Positions 11,691 through 24,849 of a stretch of DNA of 64,000 nt are shown here, piece after piece. The notes beneath the pieces are model-generated. The model was not told the origin of the DNA. It saw nothing but the letters and a program-made list of their open reading frames with translations, and searched no databases. Location: positions 414,501 to 478,500 of the forward strand of contig WPIO01000013.1 of the NCBI GenBank assembly GCA_009760855.2. The letters are read 5' to 3'. The DNA comes from Cristatella mucedo. Lineage: Eukaryota > Bryozoa > Phylactolaemata > Cristatellidae. How positions within the stretch are numbered: the first letter of the stretch is position 1; every line of letters begins with the position of its first letter. The position numbers and the translations under genes were made by a program.

Positions 11691-12338
11691 GATCCTTGAA
11701 GCCGCTGAAACGGCGGCGTGAGCTAAATCAGCAAGATTACGACCAGCAATCATTATTTGTGGTTCCTGAGTTGTAACGACGAGGAACCAATTATGCGATA
11801 ATCTATGGCCGAGGCCGCCTGCAAGCCGGCGCCGCGAGATGGGTAATCAGTGGCGGTTCCAGACTCGGCATTGGCATTTGAGCTAATTTGAGCTCTAGGG
11901 ACGGAGCCGTTGGTTTATGTCACGGCCGCTGTTGAATGCGTGCAACCCTCCGCTGCTGTCAAATAGACCGTGTACGTTTTGGATACGAACACGTTATGCT
12001 AAAGTGTGAGAGCGCTCTTCGTCGCAGCCGTGCTCCTACTAAGGCGCTCGGCGTACCGCGTGCGTGCATTGGTGCAGCACCTACAAGTCGCTAGCCTCTC
12101 AACACTGTTCAGGCGTCACCGTTATCCGTCGCGTGTCGGCTGAGACTAGCCTCGTTACGAGCGCTGCCTTTGCGGCCTAGTTCTGTCCGGACGTGGAACC
12201 GCACTCCACATGTATAACATTGCGCGCGTGTGCCAACGGTTGCTTAAAACGAAAGCAGTCAAGAATGCTCAATACCTTAATCAAACTCGTGTGTCCTCGT
12301 TTGAAACGCTTTTTCCAGAACCGCAGCGAGCCAGGTAT

Positions 12339-12341
<3 letters not shown>
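11691..12341. other. No feature recognised
   Basis: About 650 bases of mixed composition before a large GA array. No supported frame. Confidence 0.4.
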
Positions 12342-13210
<869 letters not shown>

Positions 13211-13584
13211 CCGCAGCTGCTCGACCGTCGCGCCATATTGTCCTATCATAATAATCTCTTAGCCCTGCAGCGCGAAGCGCCCGTCTCCGCCCGAATGCTT
13301 ATAATTCAGGAACCACTGGGAGTCTGCAGCATTGCCATAATCTGGCCAGCGCTTCGCCTGATGTAAGGAATTCGTCCGGTATGAACCCATAATCTAAGCT
13401 CTTGATCGTAGACTGCTTCGAAGGGACGAGGGCGGATACGAACGCTGCGGTATCGCTGGCTGAGAGAAGCCAGATGTGACCTCTTGCGTCTGCGAGAGAG
13501 TGCTTACTGCCCAGAGGAATGCGGTTCGGGAACCCTTTGGAGGACATACTTCGAATTCCTCCCAAGACGAATTGCGAATAGCGG

Positions 13585-13775
13585 CCTTGTATGGCGGACC
13601 GGCTGAACTCATATATTGAAACTTCAAACCTTGCTAGTAAGTTCCAGTCCGGCTTTAGAGCTAATCACTCCACAGTGTCAGCATTGCTTAGGGTGTACAA
13701 CAACCTACTTAGGAATGCAGACATAGGTAGAGTGTCTCTGTTTTTTTTGCTTGATCTTTCGTCTAGGCTTCACTA
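13585..13775 (+). mobile_element. LINE-A reverse transcriptase fragment (fingers region)
   Basis: Reads 'ASKFQSGFRANHSTVSALL' and 'VSLFFLLDLSS', the conserved start of the reverse transcriptase, then breaks. It lies 5' of a longer copy whose own equivalent region is at 15,105-15,245, so this is a separate truncated insertion. Confidence 0.85.
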
Positions 13776-13929
13776 ATCCAAAGTCGAATCCTACGTTTGC
13801 CCTATAAACAGCTCGGCTATCAAACCCACGACCCGTAAGTTTAAAGCACCGAAGAGCACTCATTGTGGTAGTAGCTCACCTGCCGTGCCTCAGCAAGTTG
13901 TGAAACGTTGACCGACAATCGTTACCAAG

Positions 13930-16790
13930 GTCCAATTCAAATTCTAAGGGGCTGCATCTGCCAGGCCGGCTACACGCCGACTTGAATACAAGCCACTTCA
14001 TCGCCGTCGCCCAGTTGTTGGACAGCCTCTTAACTTTCGCCTACTCAATGTCCGCTCGCTAAAAACCAAGGGGTTACTTATCTACGATTAGGTGGTCCAA
14101 GAGAAGCTAGGCACATTTCTGCTTACCAAAACTTGGATGACGCCTTGTTCAAGTCGCTATATATCTGAGACCACCCCACTCGGATTCTTATTCAATCCAC
14201 CCATGCGTTCTGACAATGTTGGATGCAGGTTTGCAATTGTTGCTCGTGAATTGTTTGGCTATAAGACGTGCAGTTTTTCGCTTGGGCCATCGTTTGAATC
14301 AGTTGCAATCAGGTCCTCATCAAAGACAATACCTCTCACTGTTGTGATATACCGTTTCTTTTATCACTCGAAAACGGAATTCCTGCCAGTCGGGCCCAAA
14401 ACTGATTTATGAGACAGTAAACAATTTAATGGTCAATGCTAAGAGGTCTAACTCCCCAGGTATTAACAGCTCAGCCGAAAAGTTTTCAGCCTTCTTTAAT
14501 GAAAAAGTGTATGCATTCGTTCATCCAAAAAAGCCCCCTCCGACTCAAGCAATTGCGGTTCCACAACCTATGACCTTCCTTCAAAGGTTCTCCAAGGTTT
14601 CTGCATGCGATGTGGCTACCATAAAAAGGTCTAGCAAAAACAGCTCGTCTCCTGAAGACCCTATACCATCGTTTCTGTGGCCTTCACTGGTAGACCAACT
14701 TAGCCCTGCCATAAACCAGACTTTTAATTCTTCTTCGTAAAAGGGAGCCCTACCCAAGTACTTCAAATCGACAATCATTAGACCAATATTTAAAAAGCCT
14801 GGATTAGATGCAGAGGTCCTTGCAAGCTATCGCCCAGTTTGCCTGCATAATTTTTGTCAAAGTTTCTTGAAAGAATTGTCACTAAGCAGCTGATAGAACG
14901 TATTGAAAAGAACAAAATGCCAGAAACATTTCCATCGGGGTTTAAGAGGCAGCAATCAACTGAAACTGTTCTCCTCCCAAGAATGCAGCACTAGACCAAG
15001 AGAACTTGAGCAAATACTGCCTAGTCTTCCTGCAAGCATTCCCATCAAAGACACTAGAACGAGTTGTGGCACACAGGCTGAACTCATGTATTGAAACTTC
15101 AAGCCTTTCTAGTAAGTTCCAGTCTGGCTTTAGAGCTAATCACTCCACAGAGTCAGCATTGCTTTGAGTATACAACGGCCTACTTAGGAATGCAGACATG
15201 GGTAGAGTGTCTCTGCTTGTTTTGCTCGATTTTTCGGCAGCTTTTGATACCATCGATCACAAAGTTCTTCTAGAGCGCCTCTCATCTCGCCTGGGCATCA
15301 CTGGCACTGCACTGCAGTGGTTCAGGTCCTATCTCAGTGGGAGACTCCAGAGTATTGACGTGAATGGACAAAGATAATCTGAAGTACCTCTAAAATATGG
15401 AGTACCTCAGGGCTCCGTGCTAGGTCCGGTTCTTTTCACGGTTTATACTCTCCCTCTTGCTGATGTGATTGCCAAGCACAATCTATGCTTTCACTTCTAT
15501 GCCGATAACACTCACTTGTACCTTTGCTTTGATCCCTCCCAGCCTTCGAGCACCTCAAATTCTCTCAACTCACTTGCTGCATGTATTCATGACATCCGCA
15601 CATGGGTGGCAGTACAATTTCTTAAATTGAATTGTGATACAACTTACTAGTTATGATCGAACCAAGTGTGATTCAGAAACTGGAAAGGGTAACACTCAAA
15701 TCGGCTCTGCCTGCATATTTCTTGTTGAATCTGCACAAACTCTAGGTATCATGTTCCAAAGTGACCTTTCGTTAGACGACCTCATCAGATCCACAATCAA
15801 GTCTGCCTATGTTCAGCTACATAACATTGCTAAAAAAATTTCAAAAAATTCGTGCTTTTTTAGACAGAAATACCACGATTTTTTAGGTAGAAATACCACA
15901 TTCAAGGTGGCCCATGCATTTGCAACACCCTTTCTCGACTTCTGTAGCTCACTGATTAGTGAGCCATAATGGCACCCCAGTTAAGGCGGTTGCTTTTCAC
16001 AACCTCGGTACCGAGGTCGTAGGTTGGAATCCTGCGGTGGGCGATCCTTTATCACCACTTCAAGCCGTAAATGCTCTTCTGTCGCTATGAAAAAAGAGGC
16101 TGTTAAATCAGCTAGTCATTTGGTGCTCAACCGGCATACGATATCAGGCGCTTACAGCTGGTGCAAACTCTGCAGCTCGGCTTGTCTGTCGTGAGCGTCA
16201 CAGTTGCCACATCACACCACTTCTCGCTGACCTGCACTGGCCACCAGTCAAGCACCGGATGGACTTTAAGGCTTTGTCGCTAACTTTTAGATCCCTTCAT
16301 TCTTTGGCTGTAGAATATCTATCAGATCTACTGCTCCAGCAGGCTAAGTATCGTATCACCCGCTTTTCAGAATATGACTGTTTACCTCTACGTCGTACAA
16401 ACCTCAATTCCTTTGGAGACCGTGCCTTGAGATCGTTTGCAGAAAAGTCTGGAACTCACTTCTGACTTGCGTCATGACACCACCTGATTTGACCACATTT
16501 AAAAAGAAATAAAAAACTCGCCAATTCATTGCAGCATTTAGTGGGTCCGTGTGATTTGTTCTTATGTGCGTGTGCGTGGCGACACTCATCCATGCTGCCA
16601 CTTACCACACTTGCATGCTGACTTTGTGCATGCCACCCCTAACCATGTTATTCTTGTTGTTTATCGAGCATGATACCACTCACCAATCGATCGTGCTTCC
16701 TTTGCATCAAATGTAAAGCGCCTCCAAAGAGATTGAGTTCTCCGAGAGCGCTTTGTCAAGTGTATTAACATTATTATTATCCTTTGTGTT
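13930..16790 (+). mobile_element. LINE-A, most complete copy: APE endonuclease, RT, 3' UTR
   Basis: In order: an endonuclease/exonuclease/phosphatase start ('NFRLLNVRSLKTKG', about 14,030) and the rest of an APE-type domain to about 14,400; a linker with 'SAEKFSAFFNEKV' and 'SSSPEDPIPSFLWPSLVDQL' (14,430-14,740); reverse transcriptase (15,060-15,650) with 'LDFSAAFDTIDHKVLLERLS', 'KYGVPQGSVLGPVLF' and 'FHFYADNTHLYL'; then the C-terminal domain (16,140-16,465) and a 3' UTR with an ATT tail at about 16,767-16,780. The order APE-RT without RNase H fits the L2/CR1/Jockey group. Dead copy: the catalytic YADD is YADN, with several stops and frameshifts. A SINE-A sits in it at 15,962-16,132. Confidence 0.92.
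15962..16132 (+). mobile_element. SINE-A nested inside LINE-A
   Basis: tRNA-like head (the B box reads GGTTGGAATCC, one mismatch) and the standard SINE-A body and 3' end. It interrupts the LINE between 'DFCSSL' and the 'RRLQLVQ'-equivalent position, so it is younger than that LINE copy. Confidence 0.85.
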
Positions 16791-17000
16791 AACAAAGACA
16801 TGCGAAGGCGGTGACAGTGACCGAAATTTCACTGCCCTAGCTCTGCTAGATCTATCAGCTGCCACCGACACCAGCCTTCCCAGTCTCTCCGTCCTGTGCA
16901 GACTATTCGATCTGCACACTCCGGCCTGGGCCACGTCACAGCCCACGGGCTGGTCGCAGGCCAATGTCACCGTCATGGCTTGCTCTGCCTCGCAGGCCAC

Positions 17001-17286
17001 TGACTCCGTCGCGGACGTCGCCGATTCTGTCGCAGGCCACTGCCGACTCTGTCGCAGGCCACTGCCGACTCTGTCGCAGGCCACTGCCGACTCTGTCGCA
17101 GGCCACTGCCGACTCTGTCGCAGGCCACTGCCGACTCTGTCGCAGGCGACCGCCGACTCCGTCGCGGACGCCGCCGACTCTGTCGCAGGCCACTACCGAC
17201 TCTGTCGCAGGCCACCGCCGACTCTGTCGCAGGCCACCGCCGACTCTGTCGCAGGCCACCGCCGACTCTGTCGCAGAATCCGCCGC
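17001..17286 (+). repeat. 22-bp minisatellite, 13 units, open in all six frames
   Basis: Units start in register every 22 bases (17,001, 17,023, 17,045 ... 17,265). The consensus opens GACTCTGTCGCAGG and closes CCACTGCC. Because 22 is not a multiple of 3 and no phase on either strand has a stop, all six frames stay open. Units 1 and 8 share a variant (GACTCCGTCGCGGACG), so a 7-unit, 154-bp higher-order period is visible. Not a gene. Confidence 0.9.
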
Positions 17287-17440
17287 CTTCCTCTCGGATG
17301 CCGCCGCCGCCTTCCTCGCGGACGCCGCCTTCCTCGCGGACACCGCCGCCTTCCATGCGGACGCCGCCGCCTTACTCGCGGACGCCGCCGCCCTCCACGT
17401 GGACGCCGCCACCCTCCTCGAGGACGCCGTCGCCCTCCTC
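17287..17440 (+). repeat. GCGGACGCCGCC-type minisatellite
   Basis: Irregular tandem words of 15-24 bases (GCGGACGCCGCC with TTCCTC or CTACTC between) follow the 22-bp array, from which the first words seem to derive. Confidence 0.75.
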
Positions 17441-17754
17441 CGTGCGCAGTCTCACTGTCTGTCGCCTCGCACAACGGCTCTGCTTCGCAAGGAGCAAAAA
17501 CAAGTGCCACTCACTTGGTTCGTAGCCACTTTTCTTGGTCTCCCTCTCGAAGTTCAGCAGCCTGTTTACACGGGCCACAGTCGCTCCCGCCGAGAAATAG
17601 CTTGTAGTTTGGTCGCACAGCAGAGAGACGGCCGATGCCCAACACCGACAGTTTATTACTAACGCACGGAGCCGAAGAGCGCACGGCTCCCCTCGGCCCC
17701 TGCTCTCACACGACTCCCCGTCCCCTGGTCGACTCCGATGATTCATCGACCACA

Positions 17755-17945
17755 ACTGTGCACCGGCCGACCCTGATGGTGAATCCACCATATGGCCACC
17801 AGCTGGTCCATGCCGCATCAAAGGCGGACCATAGCAGTGCACTGGACGACCCTGATGGTGAATCCACCATCTGGCCACCAGCTGGTTACCGGCCTGTGTC
17901 CATACCACATCACAGGCGGACCACAGCAGTGCACTGGCCCCTCTC
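17755..17945 (+). repeat. Tandem duplication of about 85-105 bp
   Basis: The block 'GACCCTGATGGTGAATCC' ... 'GGCCACCAGCTGG' ... 'AGGCGGACCA.AGCAGTG' occurs two to three times in a row. Confidence 0.65.
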
Positions 17946-19240
17946 GGTGGTGCTTCTAACAACTCACCAGTGGCTTATCAGAGGAGCCTGCATGCAATAC
18001 ATACATACGAACTACAGTCCAAAATGAACGATTGAGCACAACGATCGGTCTGGCAGGCGATGCACAGGCGCGTTTTAAATCATACTTGTCTGATCGTGCT
18101 CAATCCGTGTCGTGTGATTGCCTTGTCTTACCCACGAGACCGGTCATCGGTGGAGTACCTCAAAGGTCTGTCCTTGGTCACATGCTGTTTTAAATATTTA
18201 TACTCAACCTCTGGAAATTATTAAGGCCCACAGATAAGGATATCACTTTTATGCTGACGATACTCAGCTGTATTTGTCATTCAAACCGTCGGAATATGCT
18301 GCAGCAACTAATAAATTGAATTGAATTCTTGTCTTGCCGGCATTGATCTTGGTCGACCTTGGATGTCGAAAAATTTCTTGAAACTAAATGACGATAAAAC
18401 CGAACTGCTGGTCACAGGACACCCTAAGCGCGTGGTTGGATTAAAATGCTTCGCTCTTCTAATAGATGATGCTGTTGTGCGACCATCACTAAGTAACTCG
18501 GATTTTTGGTCTAGTTTTTGACAGCTGCCTATATTATAAAAGGTTCATTCAAAAGACTGCTTCTACAGCTAGTCATCGCGTCCGATCCCTATCTAAGATA
18601 AGGAGCTGCCTTCCATGGTGGCTTGGAATTTTTTTAACTAGGTCCTCAGTTCTGTCTCGGCTTGATTATTGTTTTGACTGGACTACCAAAGAAAGCAACT
18701 AGACCACTGCAAATGGCTATGCATATGGCTGAAAGGCTAGTTTTCAAGTGCCAGAGGTTTGACCACGTGTCGTTTTTGCTAAAAGAGCTAGGATGGCTTC
18801 CGATTGATCCATGGATACAGAGCAAAGTTGTTACCTGACCCACAAGGTCGTCACGGCTTGGCTCCTCCGTACGTAGCGGAACTGCTGCACCAATTTCAGC
18901 CTGTTCGAGCCCTCAGATCTTGTGTGGACAATAAATTAGCTGTTCCATTCCTCCGCATAAAGACCGTTGGCGACAGAAGCTGTAGTTCTGCAGGTCCTAG
19001 ACTGTGGAACGCGCTTCCACAATTCTTACGCAACGTCAACAACTCTCGTGCTGCCGACTATGGCTCATTCTGAGCTGTTACTTCCATGCTACTCACTATC
19101 TCAACTGCTCTCCTAACTCTGCTATGCTTCTCACTCTCTCCTTTTTTCATGAGATGAAGTCTGTTGGCTACCGAATGCGTACCGAAAGCCGCTTAGGCTG
19201 TGAGTGCGCTATAAAAAACTCACCTTCGTAACACCCACAT

Positions 19241-19744
19241 AATCTTGTAGCTTTGTGGAGTAACAGACGGAGATACATTACATTACTAAAACACTGACAA
19301 CGAGATTGAGAGCTTTGGCACATTGACCGACAGGGAGATCTGCGACGAGGTGAAACGAAAGCCCATAAATACCTCAGACGGCATTGAAGATGAATAAGAT
19401 GACGATATTGCAATCGACCAGAAAACTTCCCAGAATATTTCTCATTTGGACGCCCTGAAATCACTAGCTACAGTTCGTCGATATTTGGAAGAGAATTGAA
19501 TGAATCTGATGCTTTTTATCTTATTGAAGATATGATTGAGAAAAAAGCTTTGAAGAATCGTCAGGGCAAAATTACAGATGCTTGATCCTTTGGGTTAATT
19601 GTATTTTAAACTTCGATATTTAAAATATTTCTGAATGCAATGTCGCTTGAACGTCACTGATAAGCAACCTTGCCTACAAGCAACCTCAATTATAAGCAAC
19701 TTTTTGCACTGGATTTTCGGGTTGCTTATAACCGAGGTTGACTG
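19241..19744 (+). mobile_element. pogo/Tigger element 3' part with terminal inverted repeat
   Basis: The coding remnant (about 19,315-19,585, with frameshifts) has the acidic C-terminal style of pogo-type transposases. The element ends at 19,744; read from that end the terminus is CAGTCAACCTCGGTTATAAG, a typical Tigger-type end. Subterminal copies of AAGCAACCT occur at about 19,665-19,700. No left end was found. Confidence 0.7.
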
Positions 19745-20705
19745 GAGTCGTATTCCCTGAAAGCGGCACATTCACGCTCGCCGGGAGTCTTCGTAAGGTG
19801 GTGCAGAAATACTAATCACATCTACGTGCAGCGTTTGTGAAGGTGTTTGCAAGCCCGGCAGGCGAGAAGAGGCGGTCGCACTTGCAGATTGCCAGGAAAG
19901 CGCAGGAGCTGCCGGAGGCAACGGCCGGTAAAGAACGGTTACTGCTCGCTGATTGGGTACAAGCTGGTCCGACGGAAAACGCCGACATGAGCGACCGGAA
20001 GTGGCAGCAGCAATCGGCGACGGTGTACCGGGCGAAGGAGTTTTGCCAGGCTGCCACCGTGTGGCAGGAGGATGCGGCGTTCCAGAGGGTGGCGGTTGGC
20101 CAGACGGCGAAGGCGTACCACGCACCAGCTGTGGAACAACGGATGGTAGAGATTTGCCAGGCCGCGACGACAGGCAGCGAGACGGCGATAGAGCAGCAGA
20201 GCCCGCGGAGGCAGCGTCCACGAACAAGGCGGAGGCTGAGCCGTGTGGCAGAGAGGCTGAGGCGGAAATTCCGCAGAGGCTAGGGCGGAAAGTCCGCAGA
20301 GAGACGCGATGGCACCCACAGAGGCGGCTGGGCCCGCAAAAGAGGCGTCGGCGGCAGAGCCTGCAGAGGCGGCGGCGGAGAGAAATGAGACTTGAGGCGC
20401 CCATCTGACTCGAGACCGGCGAAGCGGAAGGTGACGGTTTCGTCGTCTTTCAGCCATGCCGTTTAGACGGCGGTATCGGAGGTCAACTTTGCGACGACAG
20501 CCTGTATGGCAACGACAACGGGCGTAGCGACAACGGCCGACAATAACTCTTTAGGGGCAGAGACTTATTCGGCGGTAGTGACGGGTACCGCATTGGAGAC
20601 TGGTAGCGCGGTGAAGATATACATGTGCGGGCGATGCCGCAAAGCTGGTGCACTACGTAGCCGGCAGATTAGCAAAGGCTGTGCTATTACCTGGCTCCGA
20701 GCAGC
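19745..20705. other. GC-rich segment with a 149-residue frame; origin unknown
   Basis: Contains a plus frame (19,837-20,283) with repeated Gln/Ala phrases ('FCQAATVWQEDAAF', 'ICQAATTGSETA') and an Arg-rich end. The opposite strand is open as well. Short imperfect repeats (GGCGGAAA.TCCGCAGAG) lie at 20,258-20,300. It might be a captured exon or gag-like remnant; neither is shown. Confidence 0.3.
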
Positions 20706-22504
20706 CGCTATCAGTCCTCTAGACCCTATTCCTGCCCTCTGGACCCTATTCCAACCGTCCTGCATCTATGATGCATTGATATGCTACTGCCATGCATAAC
20801 TGACATCATAAATATGCCATTAGCCTTAAGTCATGTCTCAGTAACTTTAAAAAGGCTGTAATCAGGCCACACTCAAGAAAGCAGCACTAGACCAATGAAC
20901 TTGAGTAATTTCTGCCCAAGTTTCCCTCTTACCCTTGCTATCAAAGATACTGGAATGAGTCGTGGCAAACCAGCCGAACTCATATATTGAAACTTCTAAC
21001 CTTGCTAGCATGTTCTGGTCTGGCTTTAGAGCTAATCAATCCACAGAGTCAGCATTGTAACGGGTGTATAATGACCGATTTAGGAACGCAGATAGGATTA
21101 GAGTATCTCTTTTTGTTTTTTGCTCGATCTCTCGGCAGCTTTTGATACCGTCGATCATCAAGTCCTTCTTAAGCGCTTCTCATCTCGCTTAGGCATCCCT
21201 GGCACTGCACTGCAATGTTTTAGGTCCTATCTCAGTGGGAGACTCCATAATATTAATGTGAATGGACAAAAACCATTAGAGGAGTCTCTGAAGTATGGGG
21301 TACCTCAGGACTCCATGCTTGGTCCTGTACTTTTCACGGTTTATACTTTTCCTCTTGCCGATGTGATTGCCAAGCACAAGCTAATCTTTCACTTCTATGC
21401 GGATGATACTCAGTTGCACCTTTGCTTTGAGCCCTCCAAACCCTCGCTCGTCGAATTCTCTCAACTCCCTTGCTGCATGCATTGATGACATCTGTATGCA
21501 TTGATGACATCCGCACATGGATGGCAGCAATTTTTCTTAAATTGAACGATGATAAACCAACTTACTAGTTATGGACAATCCAACAGTGATTTAAAAATTG
21601 GTAAGGCTAACGCTCAAAATCGGCTCTGCCAGCAGCATATCTCTTGTTGAATCTGCACGAAATCTAGGTGCCATGTTCCAAAGTAGTGTTCCATGTTCCT
21701 TTCGTAGGACGAGCACATCAGCTCGACAATCAAGTCCGCCTACTTTCAGCTCCATTGCATTGCTAAAATTCTGGCTTGTTTAGACAGGGATACTACCTCT
21801 AAATTCATCCATGCATTTGTGACATCCCGTCTCGATTTCTGTAACTCAACTGCTTGCTGGTCTACCGGCCTGTGCACTCAGGTGCGTACAGCTGATGCAA
21901 TACTCTGCAGCAAGGCCTGTATGTTGTGAGCGTCGCAGTTGCCACATCACACCACTTATCGCCGACCTGCACTGGCTACCAGTCAAGCAATGCATTGAAT
22001 TCAAGGTTTGGCACTGTCTTTTGGGTCCCTTCATTTGTTCGCTCCAGCCTATCTGTCAGATCTACTCCCTCACCAGGCTAAGCAACATACCACCCGTTTT
22101 TCGGAATCTAATCGCTAATCCATACCTCGTACGAACCTCAAATCCTTTGGAGGCCGTGTTTTTAGTTTGCATGCTCTCAAAGCTTGGAACTCACTCTCGA
22201 CCTGCGTCACGACATCTCCCGACTTGTGCACATTTAAAAGGAAACTGAAAATGCACATATTTAAGACAGCATAGTTGGTCTCTTTGATTCGTCCTTTAAG
22301 TGCTTATGCGTGCTGAAACTATGCAAGCTGCCACTAACCAAACTTGCATGCTGACCCTGAGTATGTCATCCCTAACCATGTTCTTCTGGTTGTTTTTTGA
22401 GCATGCTATCAGTAACAATTCGACCGTGCTTCCCTTGCAGCAAATGCAAAGAGCCTAGAAAGAGACAGAGTTCTCTGAGGGGGCTATATCAAATGTAGTA
22501 TTAT
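20706..22504 (+). mobile_element. LINE-A copy, RT to 3' UTR
   Basis: Starts in the pre-RT region ('SPLDPIPALW', about 20,710). The RT frame 21,120-21,485 has 'LDLSAAFDTVDHQVLLKRFS' and '[14 protein letters not shown]' with the catalytic YADD intact. The C-terminal region (21,790-22,250) and 3' UTR follow, with only a very short ATT tail. Several stops. Confidence 0.9.
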
Positions 22505-23617
22505 TAAGTTCGAGTGCCGATAGCCGGTGTCTACTACCATTCGGCATCCCTTTTCATTGGTTCTTCCTTGTTCCAACAGGGATTCTTAACTGCTCTTCAC
22601 TACACTGGTTCGCGTTAGCTTCGCATCCAAAGTGAGCTTTCAACACATAATCCAACTTCCCGCCCTCCGACGGCGGTAGCACGTCTGACACACCTACGGC
22701 CGAACCCTTTCAACTGGTAACAAGATGGCGAGGCTTTCTGAGCCTCAGCCCAGCCACATAAAAGCAGCAACCTAATCGAATTGTTTACAGTAAGACTTCC
22801 ACTTTATTGCACCATCATAAGTAGGTACGGCTATGTCGACCTTGATACTCGATGCGGGTGCCGGGAACGCAAACTCATTCGCCGCCAGGCCGTCACTCAG
22901 AAAATGGTTACTGACCCCCGGCGGCGCAATCAGCAGTTGGGCCTGTACCCGGTACTCAGGTTTCTAGGGACTAGCCTCTTGAAAGGGTTTATCTAACTCT
23001 CTCGACGCACCTAGCATTCCAATGGCCGGGCTTTACGAGGCTACCGTTACCGAAACCCGACTCCCCGTCTCCCACTCGTCCGGCAGCTGTGCCATGGTTA
23101 CCTCCTACGACTCCCATGGTTTTATCTATGGAGTCCCAAACGCCTTGGGATTTGATATGCGAAGCACGATGAGCCAAAAACTTAGCCTCCAGTCCGCTGT
23201 TTGCGACTTTCCCGCGAAAGCCAACAACCCTACGCCGTACTGTGGCTTAGCACTCTTTCACACCAGCCACGTCGTTCTCCAAAAAAAGTGTCGCGTTTTG
23301 ACCCGCTACGGTTTTTTTCGGCAGTCCAATTTCATCTCCATGATACTCCGAGAAATCCTTGATCTTTGTCCTGCGAAGACTTTAAATGAGAGCCCACTTC
23401 TATCTGCGTAAAGAACATTACTGTCCACCTGTACCATGACCAGGCTAAGCTTGGAGGATATACCCGCCCACTGAGAGTTGACACCTTCAAGAAAAAACCA
23501 ATGCATCTCCTCCTGCCAACCAAAAATATCGCCTAAATACTGCTTTATTCCAGCTGGCGCACACTGGGTACTTGCATCGCCTATCTCCATCCCATGCGTC
23601 GACGCAGGAGGCACTTT
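22505..23617. other. 1.1-kb unassigned segment between two LINE-A copies
   Basis: No repeat match within the window. A plus frame at 23,022-23,411 (129 residues) and a minus frame at 23,306-23,614 (102 residues) overlap and neither is recognised. It could be the internal part of the LTR element whose LTR lies at 25,059-25,522, separated by the LINE-A insertion, but no gag or pol motif was seen. Confidence 0.3.
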
Positions 23618-24848
23618 ATCTTCAGCTCTGTCTCAGCGGGAGATTCCAGAGTATTGACGTGGATGTACAAAAATAATCAAAGGAACCTCTGAAATATGGG
23701 GTACCCCAGCGCTCCGTGTTTGATCCTGTTCTTTTCTCGGTTTATACTCTTCCTCTTGCCAATGTGATTGCCAAGCACAATCTAGGCTTTCACTTCTATG
23801 CGGATGATACTCAGTAGCACCTTTGCTTGGAGCCATCTCAACCCTCTACCACGTCGAATTCTCTCAACTTACTTGCTGGATGCATTGATGACATCCGCAC
23901 ATGGATGGTAGCAAATTTTCTTAAATTGAACGATGATAAAATCAACTTACTAGTTATGGGAAATACAACCGTGATTCAGAAATTGGAAAGGCTAATGCTC
24001 AAAATCGGCTCTGCCAGCATATCTCTTGTTGAATCTGCACAAAATCTAGGTGCCATGTTCCAAAGTGACCTTTCGTCAGACGACCACATCAACTCCATAA
24101 TCAAGTCTGCCTACTTTCAGCTACACAGCATTGCTAAAATTCTGGCTTGTAAGGATACTATATCTCAGTAGATTTATGCATTTGTGACATCCCGTCTCGA
24201 CTTCTGTAACTCACTGCTTGCTGGCCTACAGGCCTGTGCAATCAGGCGATTGCAGCTGGTGCAAAACTCTGCAGCTGGGCTTGTCTGTCGTGAGCGTCGC
24301 AGTTGCCACATCACACCACTTCTTGGCGACCTGCACTGACTACCAGTCAAGCAACGCATCGACTTCAAGGTTCTGTCCGTCACTTTCAGGTCCCTTTATT
24401 ATTTTGCTCCAGCCTACCTATCAGATTTACTGCCCCACCAGGCTTAGCATCGTACCACTCGCTTTTCGGAATCTAACAGTATACCTAAACTTTGTAAAAA
24501 CCTCAAATACTTTGGAAACCATGCCTCCAGCTCGTGCGATATCCCCTGACCTGACCACATTTAAAAAGTAATAAAAAAATGTACCCATTTATCCCAGCAT
24601 TTAGTGGATCCCTTTGATTCGTTCTTTATGTGCTTACGCGTGCTGACACTGTGCATGCTGCCACTAACCACACTTGCATGCTGACCCTGTGCATGTCACC
24701 TCTAACCATGTTATTCTTTTTGTTTATTGAGCATGCTACTACTAGCCATTCAAACATGATTCTTTTGCAGCATATGTAAAGCACCTAGAAAGAGATTGAG
24801 CTGTCTGAGTGCGCTTTATCAGGTGTGTTATTATCATTAGTATTACTA
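23618..24848 (+). mobile_element. LINE-A copy, RT 3' half to tail
   Basis: '[10 protein letters not shown]', 'FHFYADDTQ' followed at once by a stop, then a long intact stretch (23,827-24,171) with 'WMVANFLKLNDDKINLLVMG'. The C-terminal region and 3' UTR end in a degenerate ATT tail. 5'-truncated. Confidence 0.9.
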
Positions 24849-24849
24849 T

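Larger units (their letters stand above)
16791..19240 (+). mobile_element. LINE-B reverse transcriptase, split by minisatellites
   Basis: The 5' part (16,795-16,880) reads 'NFTALALLDLSAA', the start of the RT palm. The element resumes at about 18,030 with 'ARFKSYLSDRAQSV', 'GGVPQRSVLG', 'ITFYADDTQLYLSF' (catalytic YADD intact), 'WMSKNFLKLNDDKTELLVTG', then 'HGLAPPYVAELLHQF' and 'AGPRLWNALPQFLR' (18,804-19,073), and a 3' UTR to about 19,240. Over 1.1 kb of tandem repeat separates the two halves. Many frameshifts. Family B differs from A in the C-terminal block and lacks the ATT tail. Confidence 0.8.

Noticed and set aside
16707-17662. Long frames with repeated 'TADSVAGHC' and 'RRPLPTLSQ' phrases on both strands
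   Set aside because: 22-bp minisatellite open in every frame; first residues are LINE-B RT.
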